Source: Phallusia fumigata (Eukaryota > Chordata > Ascidiacea > Phlebobranchia > Ascidiidae). From it: a DNA stretch of 28,576 bases. A model generated the notes under the pieces. That model had not been told where the DNA came from. It saw only the letters and a program-made list of their open reading frames with translations, and did no database searches. Below, in pieces: positions 11,354 to 22,720 of this stretch (positions are counted from its first letter, which is position 1; each line of letters opens with the position of its first letter). A program made the translations under genes and the position numbers. The stretch spans positions 1-28,576 of the forward strand of contig QXVZ01018446.1 in NCBI GenBank assembly GCA_008931825.1, given 5' to 3'.

Positions 11354-14300
11354 TTACCTATTCTGAAAACCACATGGCACACCAATTTATTGGTTATATT
11401 AAGTTTTATACAATATTCATGTATGTGGCCGGGGTTACACTATATTCATGTATGACAAGAGGTGTATGACAATTTCTGCACTTACGTTATACTCTGGTGG
11501 CTGCTGGGTAACTGGTGGTTGGTAAGCTGGGTTAGGTTGTGGAACCAACTGGGGTCGTGGTGCTGCCTGATATTACAAATATAATTCTTGGTTAGATAAT
11601 CTGTTGCTTCAACCCTGAGTATTGCTAGTTTTGCATAGCTTTTTTAATGAAAAAATAGTTTGCAACATTTTCTTGGCCACAATTCTAATAATTTTTATTT
11701 GGTCAGTTTGATAATAACTAAAAACTTCGATAAATCCTTTTGAACATTTTAAATTTAATGACCAAACCTTACTAATCAATCAAAGTTTTCTAAGAAAAAA
11801 AGGTTTAGTTTGTCTCCATAAATATCATGTTTTACAGCAAAAGTCCCCCCCCCCATAAAGTGTAATGCTCATTCAAAGATAAACTTACTTGAATCGGAAT
11901 ATTCTGTCCATTAACTTGAACAACACTTTGTGTGAAAGCAGGGTTGTATTGACCCTGCACTACATACTGGTATTGTGGGACACCTTCAAAAACGAAGTTT
12001 GTGTTTTAATAAAGTTGAAGATATACATTTAAAGAGAGATTGCATAAAGTTTCTGTTCTGTAAATTAAAATTTGTAAAATTGCAGAGAGTGTTAATCTAT
12101 TTATCTCACATTAATTGTGAAATATTTGTCAGTGTTTTAAAGAAACTTATATTTATACTCTTTAATTAAATTTTTAAGTTTTGTGATCATAAAATACCTT
12201 GTGAGAATTGTTGTTGTGGTGATGTCATTACTGGGCCTTGGCCTGGTAGTTGGTATTGCACTGTTTGCTTTAAAGAAATGTTTGTTTTTATGACATCAAT
12301 GATAATAAGTTAATTATTCAACCAAGTTTAACGTAACTATCATGTGAGCTTTATCTTCATGTATGGCTTCTATTTGTTATGGATATGAATTTTATCATCA
12401 TTTGATTTTTTTTAGAAAATGAATGTAGTTATGTTTGTATGCAAATTTTGCTGTTGTATTTAGTTTTTGAAAAAAAATATAGATTGACAATCCATTGTTT
12501 TATACAATTCACAAAATTTGAATGTTTTTCCTGGTGGAAATGAAATTTGTAAAATTCCTAAGTTACATGAAAGATCCAAACATTTTACATGGGTATGCAG
12601 AGAACGTTAAAATGATAAATGAAAAACAATTTTCCTACTGAACTTTAAACTGCTACATTATGCATTTGCACTAACATAAACAATACCTAGTGAGCGTAGT
12701 GAATGTTTTTGCTTGGTGTGCAAAACCAATTAGAGTAAACTAATATGGTAAAATAACAACAAGGTGTCCAAGACAAATACAAGGAATTAATGTAATGTAT
12801 TGGCTTGTTTATTTATTTTTCTGATTTGCTTCATAGAATTGAAAATACTGACGTATCATTAAATTTATTAAAACATGCCCAGGGATTTTTTAAAATCCTT
12901 ACCATTGTTGTTGTGGTGGTGGTTTGACAACAGTTGGAGGCACAGCAGTAAGCAGAATGAACTATTGAAATAATCAATTCAGCAAATCCGATGATTGTTA
13001 GCAGTGCATGCATAGCAACTTGAGCAACCTAAATTGTGAAAGTACATTATCACATGGAACTACCCTAAGCAAATTGTAAAGAAGTTTTTCTGCAAAGTTA
13101 CTGTTGAACCCATGTACTTAAGTTTTTTCACCTAAAATTTTTAGCATTACATATTGAAAAGAATATTTATCTAAAGCAAAAATAAGGTCAGTTTTTATTA
13201 CCTGATAGGACATTTCCCAATCATACCAGTAGTAATCTGATGCTATTATTGAAGCAACTAGTTCAGCTGAGAACATGGAACATGAAGTGAGTGCAGCAAA
13301 AATAGTCACAACCATCGCACTTGTTATCTGAAACCAAGCAAACCATTTGCTTAATTTTTTTGCATGTTCATATCTTTTGAAGAGTCATTTTAGTTTAATA
13401 ATTATATTAGGGATGATGAGATGTTCAAAGTAGTAAAACACGAACCTATCTTAACCACACAATTGATATTGTTCATGTACATCACTTGCTGTTAGATGAG
13501 GTCAATAAAAGGCAAAACATACTGTTCAAAGTTAGATAACAATTATTCCGTTGTTGTTTTGTGAAAATTGTTAAGAAAGAATTGGCTTTAATATTTGGGA
13601 CCTGAATCATCTATTTTAGAATAATCAGCTATACTATTTTGAACATTTGTGTTTACCATTGCTGGTAGCTTTTATAAGACTTTGCATTAAATTTTGATCA
13701 TGTAAATAAAAACTTTAAACAATATTGCCACATTACATGTCCAAAAAAAACTTTTGTTTGTTAAATTATGTAAATCAGTATATTACCAAACATTGTGACG
13801 GGTGAGTTGCTGACTTCATTCCAAGAATTCCTGCTGCAAAAATCTAGAAAAAGAGAATACGAATTGTGAAAAAAGTAACAATAACAAATCAGTAACAAGT
13901 TTACCCAACTGTAAAATGGCTTTTTACCGACTGGTGAAACAAAAACCATGTTAAAACTTGACAAACAAGTACACTTACGAATGCGCCACACCAAATTCCG
14001 ATGCCAGAATATGCAAAGCCATAAGAAAAATCCATTGAGAGTGCTGAAATGATGATTAACACCACTCCTGTCAACACTGACATGACACCAAGGAAAACCT
14101 GGGTAGCCTTTAAATAAAATTTCGTTTCCTAAATAGTAAGAATTTGCTTGCACAAAAAATGATTACAAAATATTTTTGCCCCACACATGTTGCAGATCAT
14201 TAAGTAAAACATCAAAAGTTGTTTGTTTATCATTATCTCCAGGAGCAACACCTGGTTGAGTACTTTAAAAACTGGGTTCTCTAAAAAGATGTTTGTGGCT

Positions 14301-14416
14301 ATTTTTAAACTTACCCCTAACTTCCTGAAAATTTCAGCATATTTTATGCCAGGATGATGTCCAGATGGGAATTGTGGTTCGCTTTGTGGACCACAACAAC
14401 AACTGCTACAAGACAT
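11354..14416 (-). CDS. CD20-like/MS4A-type four-transmembrane protein, copy C (Cys-cluster N-terminus, PPEY tail)
   Basis: Nine exons on the minus strand, uninterrupted by contig joins: 14416-14315, 14107-13979, 13843-13787, 13327-13202, 13028-12903, 12267-12198, 11983-11889, 11566-11486 and tentative 11362-11354 (Asn-Arg-stop). Joined length about 264 aa. All junctions are GT-AG and phases match (0 throughout, phase 1 after exon 6), so this is the cleanest model of the array. N-terminus MSCSSCCCGPQSEPQ has Cys at 3, 6, 7, 8, likely lipid-modified (inference). TM1 about 36-58, TM2 about 67-89, TM3 about 97-121, TM4 about 140-163 followed by CCASNCCQ and a six-Thr run. The tail has repeated Gln/Pro motifs and PPEY at about 258-261. 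Exon 1 and 2 are nearly identical to copy B, and exon 4 is two codons shorter. CD20-like family (PF04103); molecular function not visible from the sequence. Confidence 0.85.
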
Positions 14417-15955
14417 GCTTGCTTATAAAAACTGATATGCTAGGAAAAATGTATATTGCAAAAAAATCTTTATTTGATGCAAATTAAAGTAAAGAAAATT
14501 CTGAAACCTAAACAAACAATCTTGCAAGTTTAAAACATTTACAACTTATTTACGTTACAAAATGATTGACTTTTGCATTTTGCCTATGTTCTCAGTTGGG
14601 CATCATTTTTCAGTTTCATGTTATTTTAGCAACTAACGCCAGTGGTTCCTCCATGAGCTTTCTGTTGACAGACATTTTGCAACAGATTCCCTTTTGTTTG
14701 CTTTAATCATTAACATCCCATGCCTAGAGTCAATATTATCCTTGTGGTGGAATGATTCAATTCAGACCAATTCCTTGGGTGTTTGTTTGTTGGGATAGGC
14801 TTTTAGACATGGGTTTAAACATGAAACTTGATAATCGTGACAACGCGTTAACTAAAAAGACCAAATACTTTCATGGTTTGTAGTAACTGGTTGGAAAAAA
14901 GATTTTTAATGATTAAACAATGGAGGGATTGGGTTCAAATCTGTTATCTGAGTAGTCACAACAAATTTCCTCTTTCTGAAAACCTTTACTTCATTACAAA
15001 CAAGCACTTAGTGTTTGACTTTTTTTATCAAACTGCTTTTTTGAAGACTTTGTTTTCTTTGAAATATTTAANTGTTATTTTAGCAACTAACGCCAGTGGT
15101 TCCTCCATGAGCTTTCTGTTGACAGACATTTTGCAACAGATTCCCTTTTGTTTGCTTTAATCATTAACATCCCATGCCTAGAGTCAATATTATCCTTGTG
15201 GTGGAATGATTCAATTCAGACCAATTCCTTGGGTGTTTGTTTGTTGGGACAGGCTTTTAGACATAGGTTTAAACATGAAACTTGATAATCGTGACAACGC
15301 GTTAACTAAAAAGACCAAATACTTTCATGGTTTGTAGTAACTGGTTGGAAAAAAGATTTTTAATGATTAATCAATGGAGGGATTGGGTTCAAATCTGTTA
15401 TCTGAGTAGTCACAACAAATTTCCTCTTTCTGAAAACCTTTACTTCATTACAAACAAGCACTTAGTGTTTGACTTTTTTTATCAAACTGCTTTTTTGAAG
15501 ACTTTGTTTTCTTTGAAATATTTAAATTATTTAAATTTTCTACACATGAAATTAGTTCAATTGGTAAAACATCACAATGTTTTGGCTCAGTATGCATGAT
15601 AACTATCAACACCCCAAAATGTAATGTGTTTTTTTATGTGTTTAGCTTACTTAGTGACCACTTCCAATTTACATGTTTAGATGAATACAGCAGGATGCCA
15701 AAAAATGTACAGTGATTAGAGTCTTGGTTCAAATATTGCTGTTTTCTTTAAACTTGCTATTCCTGTAATGTAGAGAAAGCTTATCTTTTTCTACACTTTG
15801 TTGCAATTGAAAACAAAATACCATAAAATGACATTTTTTGGTCTCAACATCAAACCCTTAGATAAGGCAAAAGTTGGAAAAAATAAATGTTTCATATTTT
15901 TGATTCATGTATATGTACACTTTGCATTGTAACATATACAATATTTTGTGCTTAC
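14417..15955. other. Upstream flank of copy C with unmerged contig overlap
   Basis: 14619-15071 and 15073-15525 are equal in length (453) with about three mismatches, separated by the N at 15072. Real spacing between copy C and the decayed copy is therefore about 450 bases shorter than shown. The similar 90-95 codon open frames seen in both copies lie inside this overlap and have no recognisable motif. The remainder (15526-15955) holds nothing I recognise. Confidence 0.75.
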
Positions 15956-17560
15956 AGTGTATTGTGGTGACTGTTGGCTAATGGGAGAGTGGCAAAATGC
16001 TTGGTTTGGCTGTGGAGGCATCTGAACTTGTGAGTCAGTCTGACATCGCAGGTGGGAAATATATTAGTTCTTTATTTAATTTTACCAACACATGGATGTG
16101 ATTTGCTTTTAAACACTTCACAACAAACAGGCAACAGATGTTACTTTATTTGCCGGAAGTGATAATGTGGCCGCTGGTTAATATTTTTAAAACACTTACA
16201 GTCACGGAAACAGTATTCCTGCAGCAGTTTGCACACAGCAGTAACTAGAATGGACATATGAAGTAATCGATTCAGTAAAACCAATTATTGTTAGCAAAGC
16301 ATGTATTGCAGTTTGAGTGTCCTGTAACCATGAATAAAATTAATATGTGATGATGCTGTCAAATTAAATCTATTTTGATGCATCTACCTTGATGAATAGG
16401 TTACGGTAGTGCCAGTACTCTTACATGACAACCGTTCTAAGTGTAGCAATCAATTCCATTGTGAAAATACAACATGATGTCAATGCAGCAGAGATAGTTA
16501 TAATCACAGCACTTGTTATCTAAAGGTTGGCACATGTTTTGGTTTCCTCCCTCAGGAAGCATCATAAATGCATTTTATACATTACGAGATTGTCCAGCTG
16601 TCTTAAAAAAAACCTGCACTTGTTCTATTCGTGGTTAGTAATAGTATTGGGAGAGTGGTCAATAGATTTTATTTTGTGACATGTGGTCAAAATTTAAAAA
16701 AATAACCTATTGTCCTTAAAGCTGTCTTTAAAAAGACCTGTACTTGTTCTATTGCATAACAGTTGCAATGACAATTATATGGTTCTTAACAGCTTCAAAA
16801 GCAACTTTGTTGGTATGACACCTTTAATTGAAAAGTAGGACAAGTAAAGAACAAAAAACAACCAAAGTTCTTGACAAAAATTGACCGTTGTAAAAAACAA
16901 TAAATTGGTTTTAAAAGCTTTTGTGTGATTTTAAATACATCACTGCCTGAATAAACAAACATAAAAATATATTGGGAGATTAAGGATTTTCTAAATTTAA
17001 AGTAAAAAAAGTACCAATTTGAGGTAAGTAATATTGCCACTGTGGTCCAGTATTGGGGCAGTGGTCAGTAGATTGTATTTTGTCAGATGTGGTCAATAAA
17101 ATTCTAAAAAAGACCTACCAGACGTTGTGATTGACACTGATTTTAATCCAGAGTCCGGCGGCAAGCTCTAAAAATTTGTTGTAAAAAAACAGCAGTGCTT
17201 TGAGAAGGAAACAGCAACAGTTTTTTGATAAAACACTCAATAACACTCCACACCAAATTCCAGTTCCAGAAAATGCAAAAAAATGTCAAAATAGATCATG
17301 CCAACAACAATAATAATCAAACCAATCGCTATTGATGCAACACCAAGAAAAATTAAACAACCCGTCGACATATAAATGCCACTACATATACAACGGTTGT
17401 GCACAATAGCCCAAATATTTTTCTTTTATATAATAGAGTTAATTATGTTGTTAAATTTTAAAAACTCTAGAATATTTTGTTATAGGATGCACTCCTGGTT
17501 GGAGTTGATTTGGCCACAAAAACAACAATCACAATAATTTAATAACACACTGAGCCTCCC
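15956..17560 (-). pseudogene. Decayed fourth CD20-like/MS4A-type copy
   Basis: Exon-sized stretches similar to copies B and C occur in the right order on the minus strand. About 17560-17465 recalls exon 1 (Cys-rich, then GQ) but has an in-frame stop. About 17372-17240 recalls TM1 (FLGVASIAIGLIIIVV) but shifts frame before a GTGIWCGV remnant. 17167-17119 recalls exon 3 but is 49 instead of 57 bases. 16519-16388 matches exon 4 in length (132) and starts ITSAVIITISAALTSC but has an internal TAA. 16321-16200 recalls exon 5 but is 122 instead of 126 bases, causing a frameshift after SSYCC. 16039-15956 recalls exon 8 and is still open (28 codons, splice sites kept), but its PPxY has become SPQY. 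Exons 6 and 7 were not found between 16040 and 16199. Multiple independent lesions make decay far likelier than sequencing error. Confidence 0.75.
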
Positions 17561-18840
17561 TGCTAGATGACAATGTTTGAGAATCTTTTTTTTTTTTATT
17601 AAGCTAGATACAATCTTAATCATTTTATTTCTCACTATGCATCACAAAATTGTAAAGAAACTGATGTTTAACTTCATATTACAAAACATATATTCCTAAC
17701 TTCAAATAAGTGGCAAACTCATTTGACTAAGAAGGAAAGACTTCCGCATTCATAGGTTTATGAGTCCCAAAGCAAATCTTGTAGCAGTAAATGAATCAAT
17801 TTTGTCTGCCAGGTGGAAAAATCCATGTTGAACTATGCCTTTTTAAATGTANTCCAATCCTTGACTATTCCGTTTGCATGATAACGTCAGTAGTGGTAAT
17901 AATCGCAAAGCAAAGCTGTGGAGTATATAATTTATACACACGTGACAAGGGCAGAGCGGTTATTGAGGTGACAAATTTGTTACGTAAGATGTTTTAGGTT
18001 CTTGGTGAGTTGTTAATATGTATATTACGTTTGTTTCTTACATGACTCGACCATCGTAACTAAAAAATAACACAAATAATAAAATTCTAACTTGACAATA
18101 GCAAATGAAAAACTCCACTCTAATTAGCAGTAAGCGAATAAAACGTGGGTCTCGTCATAAGTAAAAGTTATAAAATGCAGTTTCACGTGCCCCACAAAAG
18201 CGAAACAGCTTTGCATTTGTCACCAGTGTTTTCCAACCTATTGCGCATCTCAGCATTGCAAATTCACTCACCGCTCTTGAATGTAAAAACAAATAAGAGA
18301 TCTATTTGGGTCGCAAACGATTTGCAGAGGTAACAGAAGGTTTAATATTTTAACTTTCGATTTAAAGGCGACTACCGGCCAACCGCTACACCCCAAAATG
18401 GTCGTTGAAAACGTCATATCTTCGTTGTCCATTAGCCGGCGGAGCACGACATAAAGCTGTGGAATAAAAAAGTTCAATATTACTACTTCCTTCTGTTATG
18501 GTGGTACATTTGATTAGGGTTTATAAATAGGTACAATGCAATGGATAATTCACGCCAAGTGCAAATATTTTTTGTCATTTTTGCTTCGAAACAATGCAAA
18601 ATGTTACCTCGCAATAAAGCGATCGAAGCCATACGTTTAGCTAACAAACAAAACAAATTTCCTTTATGTAAACACGTGGATGTAATAAAAATGATTAAAA
18701 GTCCTTTGTTATTTATATTACCTAATTTAATAGAAATATTTTTATAATTTATGGGTATTCCCCAAAATAGTTCCGAATGTGTTGCTGACGAAATATATTT
18801 TGCTGGGGTTTTCGTTCGGAAGGTTTGTTAAAATTCTGCA
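17561..18840. promoter_or_regulatory. Metaxin upstream region, with contig join at 17852
   Basis: No gene recognised. The region is richer in CG dinucleotides than the flanking MS4A-type array, mostly between 18120 and 18440. TATA-like strings occur at 18521-18529 (TATAAATAG) and 18169 (TATAAAA), but several ATGs lie between them and the metaxin start, so neither is a convincing core promoter. The short open frames at 18145-18333 and 18541-18747 show no motif. The N at 17852 is not flanked by a repeat visible in the window. Confidence 0.35.
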
Positions 18841-20491
18841 ATGGAGCCCAGCGAAAACATAACAAACATTAAGCTGAAATGTTGGGGTAGCGACTGGGAT
18901 ATGCCAACAATAGATATTGACTCGCTTTCTGTGATATGCTACGCCAAAATCGCCAAGGCTCCGGTCGAAGTTGTAGACACTTTGCCTAAAAACACAATTA
19001 CTGGATGTTTGCCTGAATTGGAAGTGAAGGAAATAGTTTATTCAAATCCACTGCGAATTATCAGCATACTGCGAAAAGAAGGGTACAATGCCGACTTTCA
19101 GCTGACAGAAGATCAAAATGCAGATACACTTGCTTTTCTGGCTTATATTGAACAGAAGCTCAAACCTGCTGTACTCTATGCCTTGTGGCTGGATGCTGGA
19201 AATTATACGAAAGTAATACGACCTGCCTATGCAACAGTTTGTGGGTATGTGTTTTATTAGTTGGCTTTTCTATTTATCAGACTTGCGCAAGTTGATTCCA
19301 TTGTTAATTGAGCAATAGCATATGATAAGAAAATTAGTTGATCAAAGTTTTGTTACATGATAAGAATAGAAAATCAAATCATGCGCAATTGCTGTCTAAA
19401 AGATAGACTAGCACTATAAGACTAACTACTTTGGATATTGTTTGGATTTGTCACAATATATTCTTTAATTTTATGTTTCCTAGTAGGTATCAAATGTTTG
19501 TGCAATTTTTTTTACATTTGTGGTCAGATTCATAATAAATATAGATGTTTGTCATGTGGTTGGAGAAGTAAATATTTTGTGAAAATGATTAAATATAAAT
19601 TACATTTTTCTATATAACATAGGTTTCCATGGAGTCTTTGGTACCCATCCCAGATACGAAAGGCAGTTGAGCATTCAATACACCAAGCAAAAGGTGGCTC
19701 AGATTATGAGGAACTTCATGACATAGAAAAGCGTTTGTATCGTGATGCTCATGAATGCCTGAATGTATTGGAAAAGAGATTGGGAAAAAGTGAGTTTTTC
19801 TTCGGAAAATTTGCCTCTACTTTTGATGCAGTTTTATATGGACACCTTTCTATTCTTCTCAAAGCACCCTTAGTTTCAACAGAAATCAAGGTACTACAAA
19901 TCGATGTCTTTTTTGTGGCCAGTTGTTGAAATTTATCATTTTGCTTGTTTTCAGAATCATTTGAACACCTGCAAAAACTTGACTGGACTATGTAGTCGTC
20001 TCAACCAAAACTATTTTCCTAAAGTCATTCCATCATCACCTTCTAAAAAAGATGAGAAGCCAGCAGAAAAGTTTTTAAAACGGGACCAGGTACAATGAAA
20101 TTATGCTGTGTATACATTAACACAAGATGCCAAAATAAGAAAGAAATGCAAGTTACAAACTACTTACCAGTTTCCCCAATGGAAACATCATGCCTCAAAG
20201 CATTTGCCCCTTAAGTAACTTTTACAACACCTCCACCTTAACAACATCTGACAATGAGAATTTTACACAAAATGTCATTATATGGCCAAACAAAAAAACA
20301 ACCTGTGTGGATACATATCATGAAGTTAACATTTTCTGGTATATTTGTAGGTCATAACCATTGCTGCTGCACTGGGAGCCATGATTGTGTATGCTTTAAC
20401 AAGTGGAGTACTAACAGCAAAAGAGAGCAAGCTTGCTGAAAGTATTCAAAATCACAAATTTGCAATGGAGGAAGTCGACACTATTGACTAA
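18841..20491 (+). CDS. MTX1/MTX3-like: Metaxin-1/3-like mitochondrial outer-membrane protein
   Basis: Four exons: 18841-19244, 19623-19890, 19955-20089 and 20351-20491 (stop TAA). All introns are GT-AG (phase 2, 0, 0) and the join gives 315 aa, the usual size of metaxin 1/3. The N-terminus has the metaxin hallmark KLKCWGSDWDMPTIDIDSL followed by the thioredoxin-like/Tom37-type domain (to about 110), including YNADFQL and a DTLAFLAYIEQKL block. Residues about 150-215 form the GST-C-like helical domain (LYRDAHECLNVLEKRLG, FFFGKFASTFDA). Residues about 270-290 (VITIAAALGAMIVYAL) are a C-terminal membrane anchor followed by a 25-residue tail. Metaxins sit on the cytosolic face of the mitochondrial outer membrane and work with SAM50 in beta-barrel protein assembly and with MICOS. 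The start ATG follows in-frame stops and begins the conserved motif. Its 3' half is present twice in the assembly. Confidence 0.93.
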
Positions 20492-20777
20492 ACAATTGTG
20501 TGTTTTAATATAGAACATGATGAAGGCTACAAGCCAAACAAGCTTTAAAACTGAATGTTTGTTTAGATAGCTGAACCTTTCTACCCTGGTAAATATTGTA
20601 CTGCTTTTACAAGTCAAGTCATGAATTTTGTAACTGTGAAAGTTGGTTTGTTCAAACACTTTTGGGAAAACAACTATTGATAGTTGGATATTCAAAGGTG
20701 ATGTTTTAGTCAAACCAACTTCTGTCCCTCACTGACAAGTGTTTAAATGAATGCTATTTTTAAAGACAGTAAAGTAN

Positions 20778-21197
20778 AAAACCTGGGTAGCCTTTAAATA
20801 AAATTTCGTTTCCTAAATAGTAAGAATTTGCTTGCACAAAAAATGATTACAAAATATTTTTGCCCCACACATGTTGCAGATCATTAAGTAAAACATCAAA
20901 AGTTGTTTGTTTATCATTATCTCCAGGAGCAACACCTGGTTGAGTACTTTAAAAACTGGGTTCTCTAAAAAGATGTTTGTGGCTATTTTTAAACTTACCC
21001 CTAACTTCCTGAAAATTTCAGCATATTTTATGCCAGGATGATGTCCAGATGGGAATTGTGGTTCGCTTTGTGGACCACAACAACAACTGCTACAAGACAT
21101 GCTTGCTTATAAAAACTGATATGCTAGGAAAAATGTATATTGCAAAAAAATCTTTATTTGATGCAAATTAAAGTAAAGAAAATTCTGAAACCTAAAC
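20778..21197 (-). other. Misplaced copy of the copy C exon 1 region between two contig joins
   Basis: 420 bases bounded by Ns at 20777 and 21198 match 14094-14513 base for base as far as I can read, including the last bases of exon 2, intron 1 and exon 1 (MSCSSCCCGPQ, 21100-20999). It sits between the two versions of the metaxin 3' half. A small contig placed in the wrong gap explains it better than a transposed gene piece, because both ends coincide exactly with joins and an intron is retained. Confidence 0.85.
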
Positions 21198-21382
21198 NTG
21201 TTTGGATTTGTCACAATATATTCTTTAATTTTATGTTTCCTAGTAGGTATCAAATGTTTGTGCAATTTTTTTTACATTTGTGGTCAGATTCATAATAAAT
21301 ATAGATGTTTGTCATGTGGTTGGAGAAGTAAATATTTTGTGAAAATGATTAAATATAAATTACATTTTTCTATATAACATAG

Positions 21383-22246
21383 GTTTCCATGGAGTCTTTG
21401 GTACCCATCCCAGATACGAAAGGCAGTTGAGCATTCAATACACCAAGCAAAAGGTGGCTCAGATTATGAGGAACTTCATGACATAGAAAAGCGTTTGTAT
21501 CGTGATGCTCATGAATGCCTGAATGTATTGGAAAAGAGATTGGGAAAAAGTGAGTTTTTCTTCGGAAAATTTGCCTCTACTTTTGATGCAGTTTTATATG
21601 GACACCTTTCTATTCTTCTCAAAGCACCCTTAGTTTCAACAGAAATCAAGGTACTACAAATCGATGTCTTTTTTGTGGCCAGTTGTTGAAATTTATCATT
21701 TTGCTTGTTTTCAGAATCATTTGAACACCTGCAAAAACTTGACTGGACTATGTAGTCGTCTCAACCAAAACTATTTTCCTAAAGTCACGCCATCATCACC
21801 TTCTAAAAAAGATGAGAAGCCAGCAGAAAAGTTTTTAAAACGGGACCAGGTACAATGAAATTATGCTGTGTATACATTAACACGAGATGCTAAAATAAGA
21901 AAGAAATGCAAGTTTCAAACTACTTATCCCCAATGGAAACATCATGCCTCAAAGCATTCGCCCCTTAAGTAACTTTTACAACACCTCCACCTTAACAACC
22001 TCTGGCAATGAGAATTTTACACAAAATGTCATTATATGGCCAAACCAAAAAAACAAACTGTGTGGATACGTATCATAAAGTTAACATTTTCTGGTATATT
22101 TGTAGGTCATAACCATTGCTGCTGCAGTGGGAGCCATGATTGTGTATGCTTTGACAAGCGGAGTACTAACAGCAAAAGAAAGCAAACTTGCTGAAAGTAT
22201 TCAAAATCACAAATTTGCAATGGAGGAAGTCGACACTATTGACTAA
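21383..22246 (+). CDS. Second assembled copy of metaxin exons 2-4 (probable allele, no exon 1)
   Basis: Exons 21383-21650, 21715-21849 and 22106-22246 repeat metaxin exons 2-4 with identical phases and splice sites. Codon differences from the first copy are few: Ile249 to Thr and Leu277 to Val, plus silent changes. The surrounding introns and 3' flank match too: 21199-22536 aligns with 19439-20776 over the same length of 1338 bases with a few balanced indels. There is no first exon or promoter for this copy, and it starts exactly at a contig join (N at 21198). The best reading is the other haplotype of the same gene, not a paralogue. Confidence 0.85.
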
Positions 22247-22720
22247 ACGATTGTGCGTTTTAATATAGAACATGATTAAGGCTACAAGCCAAACACGCTT
22301 TAAAACTAAATGTTTGTTTAGATAGCCGAACTTTAAAATTTTACCCTGGTAAATATTGTACTGCTTTTACAAGTCAAGTCATGAATTTTGTAACTGTGAA
22401 AGTTGGTTTGTTCAAAAACTTTTGGGAAAACAACTATTGATAGTTGGATATTCAAAAGTGATGTTTTAGTCAAACCAACTTCTGTGCCTCACTGACAAGT
22501 GTTTAAATGAATGCTATTTTTAAAGACAGTAAAGTAACAATTAGGGAAATATATTTGGAAATGAGATAAGCAAAAAAAGCAATACGACTGAATCACCATC
22601 CCACACAAATTGCATTGCAAGTAGTTGACACATAAAGAGAACATACAGTATACAGAGCAGCAGAGTATACCACTTTAAGACTACCAGACAGTTGCGAGCA
22701 AAAAAACTACAAAGGTTCTC
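22247..22720. other. Convergent 3' space between metaxin and TACC
   Basis: 474 bases separate the metaxin stop from the TACC stop on the opposite strand, so the two 3' UTRs must share or abut here. I see no canonical AATAAA for either gene; a variant signal is possible. No other feature is apparent. Confidence 0.5.

Larger units (their letters stand above)
4660..15715. repeat. Tandem segmental duplication carrying copies B and C
   Basis: Unit 1 (about 4660-10290) and unit 2 (about 10820-15715) are collinear over exons, most introns and flanks. The 3' flanks match from the TGATAAATTGAA region near 4675/10829, and the 5' flanks end in a shared GAATACAGCA/GCCAAAAAATxTACAGT stretch near 10261/15680. 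Divergence is modest in introns, with unit-specific indels such as extra sequence at 12360-12620 and 12760-12890. About 530 bases between the units (10290-10820) are not shared. This shows that the gene array grew by tandem duplication in direct orientation. Confidence 0.8.

Noticed and set aside
14873-15599. Two near-identical 90-95 codon open frames starting MVCSNWLEKRF, suggesting a duplicated small gene
   Set aside because: They are the same non-coding sequence present on both sides of a contig join, with no motif, no homologous open frame upstream of copy B, and one running through the N.
20813-21100. 95-codon open frame starting MSCSSCCCGPQ in the metaxin region as a new small protein
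   Set aside because: It is copy C exon 1 reading into its intron past the GTAAGT donor, and the block is a misplaced contig.
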